Position numbers and translations under genes: made by a program
Notes under the pieces: generated by a model
Told to the model about the DNA's origin: nothing
Seen by the model: only the letters and a program-made list of their open reading frames with translations
Database searches by the model: none
Source of the DNA: an uncultured Alistipes sp.
GTDB taxonomy: Bacteria; Bacteroidota; Bacteroidia; Bacteroidales; Rikenellaceae
Direction of reading: 5' to 3'
NCBI GenBank assembly: GCA_900546065.1
Contig: URBK01000004.1
Location: 1 to 64,000, forward strand
DNA: 64,000 nucleotides
In this document: piece by piece, positions 1 to 8,111 of the stretch
How the letters are laid out: every line of letters starts with the position of its first letter
How positions within the stretch are numbered: the stretch's first letter is position 1

Positions 1-655
1 ATTATGAACCAAATGCTTATTATATATTCGACAGGGCTTATGACTCCTTTAAAGAGCTCTATAGGATACATCTTACAGACTCTTTCTTTGTTGTCAGAGC
101 CAAAACGAATTTAAAGTATAAGACAGTCAAATGGAAGCGAAGAATGCCAAAGAATATAATGACTGATGCGGAAGTGAAACTGACCGGTTATCTCTCCGGG
201 AAGAAATATCCGGAGTCATTCAGACTCGTCCGATATTACGATGAAGAAGATGACCGTGAGCTCACTTTTCTGACGAATGCGAAACAACTTTCTGCATTGG
301 ATGTCGCCGATCTTTACAAGAAAAGATAGTTGATCGAGCTGTTCTTCAAATGGCTCAAACAGCACCTCAAGATAAAGAAATTCTGGGGCACAACAGAGAA
401 CGCCGTCCGCATACAAATCAGTGTTGCTATTATCACATACTGTCTTGTGGCTATTGTCCAACATGATATGAAGTTGAAACGTTCAACCTATGAAGTTTTA
501 CAAATTCTCAGCATATCATTGACAGACAAAACCCACTTGCGTGACCTGTTCGACAAGACTAATTTCAATGATGTCAAAGATCTAAATAATCCCATTATTC
601 CGGGGCTATTTGATTAATTGTTTAACTCGTCCCATTTTAACGGGACACTAATGAT
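1..655 (+). mobile_element. IS4-family insertion sequence, 3' part
   Basis: The window opens inside an insertion sequence whose transposase reading frame is open from base 3. The right end cannot be fixed exactly. The transposase stop is at 615-617, a short inverted repeat (GTCCC ... GGGAC) lies at about 629-645, and an unrelated open frame begins at 641, so the element probably ends between 640 and 660. The left end is outside the window. The IS4 assignment rests on the transposase motifs. The right boundary is inference. Confidence 0.65.
3..617 (+). pseudogene. IS4-family transposase, interrupted by an in-frame stop
   Basis: Reading from base 3, the frame encodes a transposase C-terminal half: FDRAYDSFKEL, then FFVVRAKTNLKY, then SFRLVRYYDEEDD and LTFLTNAKQLSALDVADLYK. 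The IS4 signature Y-x2-R-x3-E-x6-K is present (Y of LYKKR, R, E of IELFFKWLK, K). The reading frame has a TAG stop at 327-329, directly after that Arg, where related transposases usually carry Trp. The frame continues unbroken to the natural stop at 615-617. The stop therefore lies between the R and the catalytic E, so any product from the first part lacks the third DDE residue. I infer an inactive copy unless the stop is read through. The N-terminal part is beyond the left edge. Confidence 0.8.
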
Positions 656-679
656 AGTATCTCTCAGATTAAATCTTCT

Positions 680-991
680 ATGAATGTGGCGGATACGAGG
701 TTGAATACAGTTTTGAATGCCACAGTCAATCCTATTCAGGCATTTATGGCAGAAGTTTTAAGCAAAGAACAGACTTTGCCTGTAATATCTAAAGCAAAAA
801 GTTATTTTGTAAAATTAGTTCTGAAGGATTGCAATTTTGATTTAGCTCAAGTTGAAAGCAAGATGCGGCAACTCTATTCTTCGCACGGAACAAATCTGAG
901 CAAAGTGATGAAGCCATATAGGGCTATGTTGTCGGAAATGCGATGTGATCACAATTGTGATAGAGATGCACTTATTGGTCAGCTTGCGTGA
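680..991 (+). CDS. unknown protein, probably a 3' gene remnant
   Basis: This 103-codon frame (first Met at 680) has no family I recognise. The frame is open upstream of the Met as far as base 641, which is the probable insertion-sequence border. It may thus be the 3' remnant of a longer gene cut by the element, and the Met at 680 need not be the native start. The sequence is mostly helical in appearance, with two Cys near the end (CDHNCDRD), and has no signal peptide or membrane segment. It runs convergently toward the hsdR terminator at 1018-1042. Base composition is AT-rich like the rest of the island. Function unknown. Confidence 0.4.
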   Translation: MNVADTRLNTVLNATVNPIQAFMAEVLSKEQTLPVISKAKSYFVKLVLKDCNFDLAQVESKMRQLYSSHGTNLSKVMKPYRAMLSEMRCDHNCDRDALIGQLA

Positions 992-1017
992 CGTGAACAG
1001 AGTTTCATATTGATATT

Positions 1018-1042
1018 AAAAAGGAGTGGGTTACACTCCTTT
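1018..1042 (-). terminator. Rho-independent terminator of hsdR
   Basis: A 9-bp perfect stem (AAAGGAGTG / CACTCCTTT) with a 5-nt loop lies just after the hsdR stop. On the minus strand it is followed by a short U run. It ends the leftward restriction operon. Confidence 0.75.
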
Positions 1043-1049
1043 CCTTCCT

Positions 1050-3416
1050 TTATTGTAGATATAGACTTTTTTGAAAGTTCACAAATGTATTCTTGGCAAT
1101 GGTTACGCCTCCGAGTTTAGACATCCCATCCTGAATGGAACCATATTTCATCTGCATGATTGTTGGGAGTTTGTCCATTCCGAGTTCCTCGACCCCCTCT
1201 TTGAGATAGAGGTTGATGATATAATCGACGAAATCTTGCTGCTCGGGAGTTAGTGAAGCCACAAAGTCTGTCGTCTTCTTCACTCGTTCGGACCGCTCTA
1301 TAGGTTCGATGTTGTAGGCAATGTACTCCAACACATCCAATAAATCGCACTCTTCGGCATCAATCAACGTGCGGATCTGCTTAAGGATTTCTGTGCCGTA
1401 TCCCGCATCGTCGAGCTTTTGCAGCAGAGCTTCTCGCGTTGATGGAGTGGCCCATTTTGCTTGTAAATCCTGAATGTCCGCAAAGAAGTGTGGTAATTCT
1501 CCGAACATTCCTTTCAGGAAATCTTCAGCGCTGACAGGCTTGCCGTCGGCATCCCAAAACATATCGGATTTAATATATCTTATTCGGCGTGTCCTGCCAT
1601 CCGAGAGGCGGATTTCCAACTTGTCGGGTTTTTCGCAGACGCACGGATATTGTCCGCATTTCTCGCATGGTTTTCCTTGCTTTTCGGGTTCCTGCTTTTG
1701 GTCTTTGACCTTGCTGTCCGTTTCTGATGCCTCTTCGTCTATGGGTTGTTCGTGATCACCGCAAGTGCAAGGCGTATTGCCGCAGAGAGGGCATACGGGG
1801 TCTCCGTCCCATGTTGGGTCTTGGAATTTCTCATACGCTTTCACGAAGTCGTATATTGTGAAGTAATACTTGCCATCAAACAGTCGTGTTCCTCGACCGA
1901 TAATCTGTTTGAACTCGATCATTGATCGAATGGGGCGTAATAGCACTATGTTGCGGACGTTCAGAGCATCGACTCCTGTCGACAGTTTCTGCGATGTGGT
2001 CAAAACGGTGGGTATAGTCTTCTCGTTATCCTGAAATTCTTTCAAATATTGTTCACCCAACGCTCCGTCGTTGGCAGTGACGCGGACAGCATAGTGAGAA
2101 TTGCCACCGTGAACCTGATTAATCATGTCGCGGATCTGTGCGGCATGACTCTGCGAGGCGCAGAACACGATTGTTTTTTCGTTGTCGCCGATGTACTTCA
2201 TGAACTCCCGCACACGGCTCATGTCGCGAGCCTTGATGGTAATGTCACCGCGGTAAAAATCCTCTTCCGTATAGACTTTGCCCTCCTCGACTTCTCCCGA
2301 GATCACCTCGTCCTCAGGACTGTAGATGTAGTCGTCGATGGTGCCCTGCATCTTGCAGTGGCGGAACGGCGTGAGGAAACCGTCGGCAATACCCTGCTTG
2401 AGCGAATATTGATATACGGGTTCTCCGAAATAGCGATACGTATCGGCATTGACGTCTCTCCGAGGCGTAGCCGTCAGACCGATCTGAATGGCAGAAGAGA
2501 AGTAGTTCATGATTTCACGCCACGAACTTTCGTCGTTAGCCCCTCCGCGATGACACTCATCTATGATCACAAGGTCAAAGAAGTCCTTTGGATATTGTCC
2601 GAATGTGTATTGCTTACCGTCATCTGTCATGAAAGTTTGGAATATTGAGAAGAATACGGACCCGTTTGTAGGAACCTTCCCGTTCTCCTTGATATCCTTA
2701 GGCGTGATTCGTACCAATGCATCTTGCTGAAATCCGAAGAACCCGTTGAATGCTTGGTCTGCAAGTATGTTTCGGTCCGCAAGGAATAGAATACGCGGTC
2801 GATTACCTGTCTTGCGTACATTCCATCTTGCTTGGAACAACTTATAGCATATTTGGAAGGCAATAAACGTTTTCCCTGTGCCTGTGGCGAGAGTCAGGAG
2901 AATGCGTTTCTGTCCATTGGCTATTGCCATGAGAGTCTTGTTTACGGCAACTTCCTGATAGTAACGGGGCTGCTTGGTGCCGTTTGAAAAGAACGGCTGT
3001 TCGTTGAAACGGTCGCGCCATTCGTCAGCATCGCCGAAAGTCTGCGTCCACAACTGTTGCGGTGTCGGGAAGCTCTCGATTCCGCCCTCCTTGCCCTTTT
3101 TCATGTCTATGGCATAGATGCTGTCGCCGTTGGTGGCATAGGCGTAGCGGATGTCGAGCATCGAGGCGTAAAGTTTGGCTTGCGCCACACCATCCGCGAC
3201 ATCCTTCTCATCGCTTTTCGCCTCCACGACGGCGAGCTTCACCCCTTTGTAGACCAAGACATAATCTGCCTTGAGCGGTTTTGGTTTCGAGGTTCGGGAG
3301 ATGCGACCGTTCGTAATACGAAATTCGGTTACTATGCGGCTGTCATCGACTTCGCTCCACCCTGCCGCACGCAGTTTGGGGTCTATTTTGTCCAAACGGG
3401 TCTGACTTTCGTTCAT
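1050..3416 (-). CDS. hsdR: type I restriction enzyme, R subunit
   Basis: This is the motor and nuclease subunit of a type I restriction system; it pumps unmodified DNA and cuts it. Near the N-terminus (about residues 50-72) a PD-(D/E)xK-type core is visible: D of ADYVLVYKG, then VVEAKSDEKD. The helicase part follows with Walker A LATGTGKTFIAFQ (about 175-187), the DEAD-like box DECHRGG (about 285) and GLTATPRRD (about 313), then the second RecA lobe with IGRGTRLFDGKYYF. At 788 residues it is of the shorter EcoEI-like size. Unusually, two copies of a Cys-rich knuckle (CPLCGNTPCTC near 540 and CEKCGQYPCVC near 582) sit between the motor and the C-terminal domain. It is the last gene of the operon, 3 bp after the membrane-protein gene. 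Confidence 0.95.
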   Translation of the reverse strand: MNESQTRLDKIDPKLRAAGWSEVDDSRIVTEFRITNGRISRTSKPKPLKADYVLVYKGVKLAVVEAKSDEKDVADGVAQAKLYASMLDIRYAYATNGDSIYAIDMKKGKEGGIESFPTPQQLWTQTFGDADEWRDRFNEQPFFSNGTKQPRYYQEVAVNKTLMAIANGQKRILLTLATGTGKTFIAFQICYKLFQARWNVRKTGNRPRILFLADRNILADQAFNGFFGFQQDALVRITPKDIKENGKVPTNGSVFFSIFQTFMTDDGKQYTFGQYPKDFFDLVIIDECHRGGANDESSWREIMNYFSSAIQIGLTATPRRDVNADTYRYFGEPVYQYSLKQGIADGFLTPFRHCKMQGTIDDYIYSPEDEVISGEVEEGKVYTEEDFYRGDITIKARDMSRVREFMKYIGDNEKTIVFCASQSHAAQIRDMINQVHGGNSHYAVRVTANDGALGEQYLKEFQDNEKTIPTVLTTSQKLSTGVDALNVRNIVLLRPIRSMIEFKQIIGRGTRLFDGKYYFTIYDFVKAYEKFQDPTWDGDPVCPLCGNTPCTCGDHEQPIDEEASETDSKVKDQKQEPEKQGKPCEKCGQYPCVCEKPDKLEIRLSDGRTRRIRYIKSDMFWDADGKPVSAEDFLKGMFGELPHFFADIQDLQAKWATPSTREALLQKLDDAGYGTEILKQIRTLIDAEECDLLDVLEYIAYNIEPIERSERVKKTTDFVASLTPEQQDFVDYIINLYLKEGVEELGMDKLPTIMQMKYGSIQDGMSKLGGVTIAKNTFVNFQKSLYLQ

Positions 3417-3419
3417 GGG

Positions 3420-3863
3420 CTATTTGTTATTTTCAGACATTAGTTTATACCAACCTCGTATGGTATCCTGCAGGACCAATATGAAGTACATAAAGGCGAA
3501 TACTATGATGGAATTCTCGATAATAGTAGCCGGCTTGGTTATGCAAGTTATATAATTTATTAGAGGATCTTTTATGATAAAGATTAAAAAAGTAGCGCTT
3601 ATAATGGATATTTCAATGATAGCACTTCTTTTCATGCTTTCAATAACACTTGATATTTTTGCATTAGTATGTTCTTTACTGTATTTGATTAGCTCATTTA
3701 AAAGAGCTCCCGTTAAAGTCGTGTGTAGAACTGTCAGTGTTAACAGAACAGGAATGATGCTCGGTTTGATAGTCTGAAGATAATCGGAGTTCCCTAATGT
3801 GGATATAAATCCCAACAATAGTGAGATAAAAGCATATCCAAAATATTTAAACAGATTATCCAT
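3420..3863 (-). CDS. small multi-pass membrane protein inside the RM operon
   Basis: This 147-aa protein has four hydrophobic stretches long enough to span a membrane: around residues 6-24, 33-55, 87-108 and 117-138. A charged segment (EHTNAKISSVIESMKRS) lies between the second and third. I recognise no family. It sits between the 288-aa unknown gene (7 bp upstream) and hsdR (3 bp downstream), so it must be co-transcribed with the restriction genes. Small four-helix membrane proteins act as membrane effectors or sensors in several anti-phage systems (for example KwaA of Kiwa), but no homology to any of them can be shown here. A membrane-acting partner of the preceding gene is inference. Confidence 0.7.
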   Translation of the reverse strand: MDNLFKYFGYAFISLLLGFISTLGNSDYLQTIKPSIIPVLLTLTVLHTTLTGALLNELIKYSKEHTNAKISSVIESMKRSAIIEISIISATFLIFIIKDPLINYITCITKPATIIENSIIVFAFMYFILVLQDTIRGWYKLMSENNK

Positions 3864-3870
3864 AGCCTTC

Positions 3871-4737
3871 TCACTTTATTTTGTTGAATATTGAAGCTAA
3901 TTTTTCCGTAGGTGATTCTAATAAATTAGCGTCATTTAGTACAATTTTAAGATTATCTATTTCTATGGTTTTAAAGGTTGTTCCCGTGTGGATATGATGT
4001 TTTATTCCTTTTGCTTTTATGGTGATGGTATGACCGCTGTCTGCGGAGGCTTTAGTCAGAGCTGATAGCTTGCGATTCTTCTTTTTCAATACCAATTGCT
4101 CCGATGGATCCGATTTAAACTCAAAGGTTGTGTTTTTACTGTTGGTTAAAGCACTGTTTTCAGCAATCATTTTATTGATACTCGATAGTGTACGGGGCAG
4201 ATTGGGGTAAGAGAAATTAAATCTTACCATGGTGATGCTTGGGTATCTGTCCACCAAACTCCAAAACTCGCTTTCTTGGAAGTCTCTCTTAATTTCTATT
4301 TGAAGCCCATATTTTTTTAAAAAGTGGGCATAGGTGAGAGACAATATATGCGCAACCACATTTGTGTCGCTGAATGCGGTGGAATTATCCTCTATTGCAA
4401 TGTGCTGTATATCGTGTCTGTTGTCAATAATAACTATACAACTTGGATGATGAGGATATTTGTTTACATGAAATTTCTCCTCTATTTGTTGGTAAGTATT
4501 ATTGGCTAATTGAAAGACGATAAAATGATCCCGATGATATAGAATTTTACTGTCATGATATTCGGTTCGCCCCTGATAGGGCTTATTACTATTTTGTAAG
4601 AAGTAAGATTCGAATATTTCCTGTTTTTTCTCCATGCGCTCTTTTACGGGCAGCATATTGTTATGAAACAAAGACCCTTGAACTGAGGTAATCGGAGAAA
4701 ACTGATAGGTGTAAATGATATATCGGGACATATTCAT
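3871..4737 (-). CDS. unknown 288-aa protein inside the RM operon
   Basis: This is a soluble protein with no signal peptide or membrane segment, and no family I can name. The N-terminal half looks alpha/beta (YIIYTYQFSPI, IVFQLANNTYQQI, CIVIIDNRHDI, followed by VVAHILSLTYAHFLKKYG). The C-terminal half is rich in Lys and beta strands (FEFKSDPSEQLVLKKKNRK, HTITIKAKGIKHHIHTGT). It starts 6 bp after the hsdS stop and ends 7 bp before the membrane-protein gene, so the spacing is operon-like. Extra genes placed between hsd genes are often guard or abortive-infection functions tied to the restriction complex (PrrC and RloC are the known cases). This protein does not resemble those nucleases. Role unknown. 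Confidence 0.75.
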   Translation of the reverse strand: MNMSRYIIYTYQFSPITSVQGSLFHNNMLPVKERMEKKQEIFESYFLQNSNKPYQGRTEYHDSKILYHRDHFIVFQLANNTYQQIEEKFHVNKYPHHPSCIVIIDNRHDIQHIAIEDNSTAFSDTNVVAHILSLTYAHFLKKYGLQIEIKRDFQESEFWSLVDRYPSITMVRFNFSYPNLPRTLSSINKMIAENSALTNSKNTTFEFKSDPSEQLVLKKKNRKLSALTKASADSGHTITIKAKGIKHHIHTGTTFKTIEIDNLKIVLNDANLLESPTEKLASIFNKIK

Positions 4738-4743
4738 AAAGGT

Positions 4744-5946
4744 TTATAGTTCGCCGTTAAATGCCTTTCGGAGGAGTGCTTGTTTCAGATCCTCGCATAA
4801 AACTATTGTCTTGTTGTAGTTCTCTTGGAGGACTTTGCAACACTCGTCGAGATTATCAAGTTGAGACACAATTCTTTTCTGATCACCAATTTCGATAATT
4901 GGAATGGATACTCCTTTAATTTTCTTTTGAGATATATTTGATTGTGCATTTCCTGTCGCTTGGGCTACTAAATATTCTTTTTGAGACAATATTACATAAT
5001 AAATGAAATCAGGTAAATATTTTTTATTTGGGAAAATTCCGCAAACAGCTTGATTTGTTGTTGATGGAATTTGAAGAATACCGACTTGTCCTGCGGTAGC
5101 TCCATACATCGCAACTACCACTGTGCTTTTAGGAAACCATTTTGCCGATGAGTTATCGACACCGGCTTGTGTTATGAATAATTCTGTATTATATATATTT
5201 CTTGAACACACCTCTCCACTTCGTAACCACGGAATATCCCCTCCTTCATAGTATTCCTTATACATTTTGTTCGGTGTTCCTCCTGCCCCCGTTTTACATT
5301 CTACTCCAATAGTAGAGAGCTGCCAGCTATTGTTGTTGAATTTTTCCTTGAGGATAGTTCGAAAGAGGTCTTTGGCGGCTTGAAGGCTCTTTTCGGCATT
5401 GGCTTTGAGTGCGTCGATCTTCGCAAACTCCGCATCCAATATCTTAACAATACGCTGTTGTTCTTGGAGCAATATGGGGAATGGTATTGACAAAGATGCT
5501 ATATATTCTTTAGGAATCCTTTTAAGTCCACAAGCACCTACCATTAGTTTTTTACCATTCTGCCTAAAGACGTCTGTCCTAAGATAGTAATATATATAAT
5601 CAGAGATTATCTCTTGAACGGAATTGCGTATTACAATGTATTCGCTTGATCCAAACCCAATGCCGTGCGCTAACTTTTTTACTATTGCAAGTTTCCCATT
5701 TTCAAAGCATGGGGTGACTTTCGCTATTAATATGTCACCTTCTTCAAAATATGTGTATCCTGAAGCAATGTCCTTATAAAGAAGCCTTTTCGAAGGGTAT
5801 GCGTATTTATTGCCGATTGTTAAATCCTCCATTGGCATAAAAGAGACCTCGAGAAGTGGGTCTATATCTTTAACCTTGGCTCTATTTTTTGAAGGTGCTA
5901 CTTTACAAATATCCCCAAGTTTTTTTATTGTCCACCCCTCTTTCAT
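4744..5946 (-). CDS. hsdS: type I restriction enzyme, S (specificity) subunit
   Basis: HsdS sets the DNA target of both methylation and cleavage. The 400-aa protein has the usual two target-recognition domains, each opened by a W-x3-x-L/IG-type motif (WTIKKLGDICKV at the start, WQLSTIGVECKTG near residue 206). Each is followed by a helical spacer: PILLQEQQRIVKILDAEFAKI in the centre and a matching helix at the C-terminus ending in ALLRKAFNGEL. The start codon overlaps the hsdM stop by 4 bp (ATGA), implying translational coupling. I see no second hsdS cassette or inverted repeat nearby, so no sign of specificity shuffling by inversion within this window. Confidence 0.95.
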   Translation of the reverse strand: MKEGWTIKKLGDICKVAPSKNRAKVKDIDPLLEVSFMPMEDLTIGNKYAYPSKRLLYKDIASGYTYFEEGDILIAKVTPCFENGKLAIVKKLAHGIGFGSSEYIVIRNSVQEIISDYIYYYLRTDVFRQNGKKLMVGACGLKRIPKEYIASLSIPFPILLQEQQRIVKILDAEFAKIDALKANAEKSLQAAKDLFRTILKEKFNNNSWQLSTIGVECKTGAGGTPNKMYKEYYEGGDIPWLRSGEVCSRNIYNTELFITQAGVDNSSAKWFPKSTVVVAMYGATAGQVGILQIPSTTNQAVCGIFPNKKYLPDFIYYVILSQKEYLVAQATGNAQSNISQKKIKGVSIPIIEIGDQKRIVSQLDNLDECCKVLQENYNKTIVLCEDLKQALLRKAFNGEL

Positions 5947-7388
5947 ATCATCCCAAGAATTTCGTCCAACAATTTTCGGCTGTCGTCTGCAAGGGCTTGG
6001 ATGTCGCCGACAATCTCTTGCGGGGTGCGCTCGTCAACCGTCTCGATCCGATGGGGATTCTTAACCGACAGATCGCAGTTCTCGTCAAGCTCGGAGACCG
6101 CCACACTCCACGAATTCTCGCTCTCCGCCTTGCTCTTTTGTAACGTGACAAACTCTTCGAGATCAGTTTCGGTGAGGGGATTGGTCTTGCCGAGCGTGCG
6201 GTTGAGGTTCAGTTGGTAGAACCACACATTGCGTGAGTGTTCTCCCTTCCTGAAGAAGAGAACAACGGTCTTTACTCCTGCCTGAAATACTCCTGACGGA
6301 AGGTCGAGAACGGTATGCAGGTTGCACTCCTCAAGCAGCTTGCGCCGCAGGGATATCGACGCATTATCGGTGTTGCTAAGGAATGTGTTTTTGATAACTA
6401 TGCCCGCTTCTCCGCCTGCCCGCAGATACTTTATGAAGTGTTCGAGGAAGAGATAAGCGGTCTCACTTGTCTTGATTGTGAAGTTTTGCTGCACCTCACG
6501 ACGCTCTTTGCCTCCGAATGGCGGGTTGGCAAGTATATAATCGAACTGATCCTTCGGTTGTACGTCGGCAAGGTTCTCGGTCAGAGTATTGGTGTAGATG
6601 ATATTGGGCGAATCGACTCCGTGCAGGATCATGTTCATCGTGCCGATAATGTACGGCAATACTTTATCGTCCTTGCCCGTGAAGGTCGACTCCTGAAGTA
6701 TGCGTTCATCCTCAGTGCGCTTGACATGATTATGCATATAGGTGTATGCCTCGCACAGAAAGCCCGCCGAGCCGCAGGCTCCGTCGTAGACCGTTTTCCC
6801 GATCTGAGGATTTACAATTTTTACAATGGTGCGGATCAAAGGACGTGGAGTATAGTATTCTCCTCCGTTGCGACCTGCGTTGCCCATGCGGTTGAGGCGG
6901 CTCTCATACCAATAGGTCATCTCGTGACGTTCTTCTGTGGTTTGGAATCGCAGATTGTTCACCTGTTCCAATATGTCACGAAGATTGTATCCGCTCTGAA
7001 TACGGTTATGAATCTCGGAGAAGATGACGCCTATCTTTATCTCGATGGATTTGGGGGCTCCCGTCTCTTTGAATTTGATCAAATATGGAAAAAGCTTGTT
7101 ATTGACAAACTCGATGAGATCATCGCCCACCAAGGCATTGGAGATGTCGTAGTTGCCTTGTGCATCGAGTGGAATCGCCCAATCATTCCATCGATAGCCT
7201 GCGGATATGATGGGTTTGTATGGCTTATCCTGAAGTTCGGCCGCAATCTGCCGCGTCTTTTCAAGATCATCCAAGTATTTGAGAAACAGAATCCATGAGG
7301 TCTGTTCCACGTAGTCCAATTCGCTTGTACACCCTTTGTCTGTGCGCAAGTAGTTGTCGAGGTTCTTGACTATTTGTTCGAAAGCCAT
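5943..7388 (-). CDS. hsdM: type I restriction enzyme, M (methyltransferase) subunit
   Basis: This N6-adenine DNA methyltransferase acts with HsdS to modify the host sites and, with HsdR, to restrict foreign DNA. Visible motifs are the entry segment GGEYYTPRPLIRTIVKI with the SAM-binding motif VYDGACGSAGFLCEAY (about residues 175-215) and the catalytic NPPFGG (about 286). The N-terminal helical region (residues 1-140) is that of the HsdM_N family. At 481 residues the length is normal. It follows a small ORF by 3 bp and overlaps hsdS by 4 bp. Confidence 0.95.
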   Translation of the reverse strand: MAFEQIVKNLDNYLRTDKGCTSELDYVEQTSWILFLKYLDDLEKTRQIAAELQDKPYKPIISAGYRWNDWAIPLDAQGNYDISNALVGDDLIEFVNNKLFPYLIKFKETGAPKSIEIKIGVIFSEIHNRIQSGYNLRDILEQVNNLRFQTTEERHEMTYWYESRLNRMGNAGRNGGEYYTPRPLIRTIVKIVNPQIGKTVYDGACGSAGFLCEAYTYMHNHVKRTEDERILQESTFTGKDDKVLPYIIGTMNMILHGVDSPNIIYTNTLTENLADVQPKDQFDYILANPPFGGKERREVQQNFTIKTSETAYLFLEHFIKYLRAGGEAGIVIKNTFLSNTDNASISLRRKLLEECNLHTVLDLPSGVFQAGVKTVVLFFRKGEHSRNVWFYQLNLNRTLGKTNPLTETDLEEFVTLQKSKAESENSWSVAVSELDENCDLSVKNPHRIETVDERTPQEIVGDIQALADDSRKLLDEILGMI

Positions 7389-7391
7389 GAG

Positions 7392-7610
7392 TTATTCGTT
7401 TTTTGGGGCGGTAACGAGTGTGCCTTTACGGATTATGCAAAGTCTGTTCGTGAATGGTTTTTCGGGTGTAATGCCGAAGTTGGCGAGGCTTTTATATTTG
7501 ATACCTATATCCTGTTTTCCAAAGTGGTCACATAGAGCCTTGATGCTGCCAAAGTAATAGTGTTTACCTTGCAGTTCGAGGTGAACTATGTGTCGTTCTT
7601 GTTTGTTCAT
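7392..7610 (-). CDS. small conserved-type protein heading the RM operon
   Basis: This is a 72-aa protein from the Met at 7610 (a Met codon directly before it, at 7613, is equally possible; the frame is open further up but only low-complexity codons are gained). It reads as a small globular protein: HIVHLELQGKHYYFGSIKAL, then CDHFGKQDIGIKY, then PFTNRLCIIRKG. I recall similar short proteins on Bacteroides mobile elements, but that is memory, not a search. It ends 3 bp before hsdM, so it is the operon leader gene. It could be a DNA-binding or plasmid/phage-type accessory protein. Function not known. Confidence 0.6.
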   Translation of the reverse strand: MNKQERHIVHLELQGKHYYFGSIKALCDHFGKQDIGIKYKSLANFGITPEKPFTNRLCIIRKGTLVTAPKNE

Positions 7611-7630
7611 CATATGAGCGCTATTTATAT

Positions 7631-7661
7631 CAAAAATATGAAAAAATGGAAAATAATCAAA
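7631..7661 (-). promoter_or_regulatory. promoter of the type I RM operon
   Basis: On the minus strand TTTG (7661-7658), 19 nt, then TATTTTTG (7638-7631) match the Bacteroidetes consensus TTTG-N19/21-TAnnTTTG exactly. The start codon follows about 20 nt after the -7 box, so the leader would be very short. Confidence 0.7.
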
Positions 7662-8057
7662 ATAAGCCATGTTATTTTAGTATTAATATTGTTTATGTTG
7701 AATATATTCCATATATTTATATGGTTGATGCATAAGTTTAAATGTCTTCATATAAGTAATTTTGTTTGAACACAAATGGAAGAAATCAAATATGTTATCT
7801 GTAGGGTTGATAATTGCTACAGGCTGAATATATGGATTTGATCCGTTAACGTTGTTTTGGTTCAGGAGTATGCGAGAACTTGTTATGCGGCATCGAATCC
7901 ACACGTAATTCTCTCATGTGTCTATGGCCCCTGATGCCATTTAAATATTGAGTTTTATTTTTGATTACAACTTATTCTTTGGCTATCATAATAGTATTAG
8001 AGTTATGTGAAATGTCAGGGGTAGCTGTATATGTTATTATTAACAATAAAGTTAATA
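7662..8057. other. divergent intergenic region, AT-rich
   Basis: This stretch between the leftward restriction operon and the rightward HTH-NADAR gene is very AT-rich and holds no reading frame I can support. Apart from the two promoters at its edges I see no strong hairpin, tRNA or repeat array. A regulator binding both promoters, such as the adjacent HTH protein, is a reasonable guess only. Confidence 0.5.
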
Positions 8058-8066
8058 TATATTTGA

Positions 8067-8098
8067 TTAGTTAGTATATATGTTAATTTGTATATTTG
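8067..8098 (+). promoter_or_regulatory. probable promoter of the HTH-NADAR gene
   Basis: TTAG (8067-8070), 20 nt, then TATATTTG (8091-8098). The -7 box is perfect and the -33 box has 3 of 4 bases. A second perfect TATATTTG lies at 8058-8065 but lacks a -33 box. The ATG at 8112 is only 13 nt after the first-named box. Confidence 0.5.
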
Positions 8099-8111
8099 TG
8101 AAAATATTGAT

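Noticed and set aside
4744..5946. Phase-variable hsdS shuffling system
   Set aside because: Only one hsdS and no inverted repeats or dedicated invertase next to it; the only recombinase of the island lies at its edge.
6315..7298. 327-codon plus-strand frame inside hsdM
   Set aside because: Exact antisense of the methyltransferase with its NPPFGG motif.
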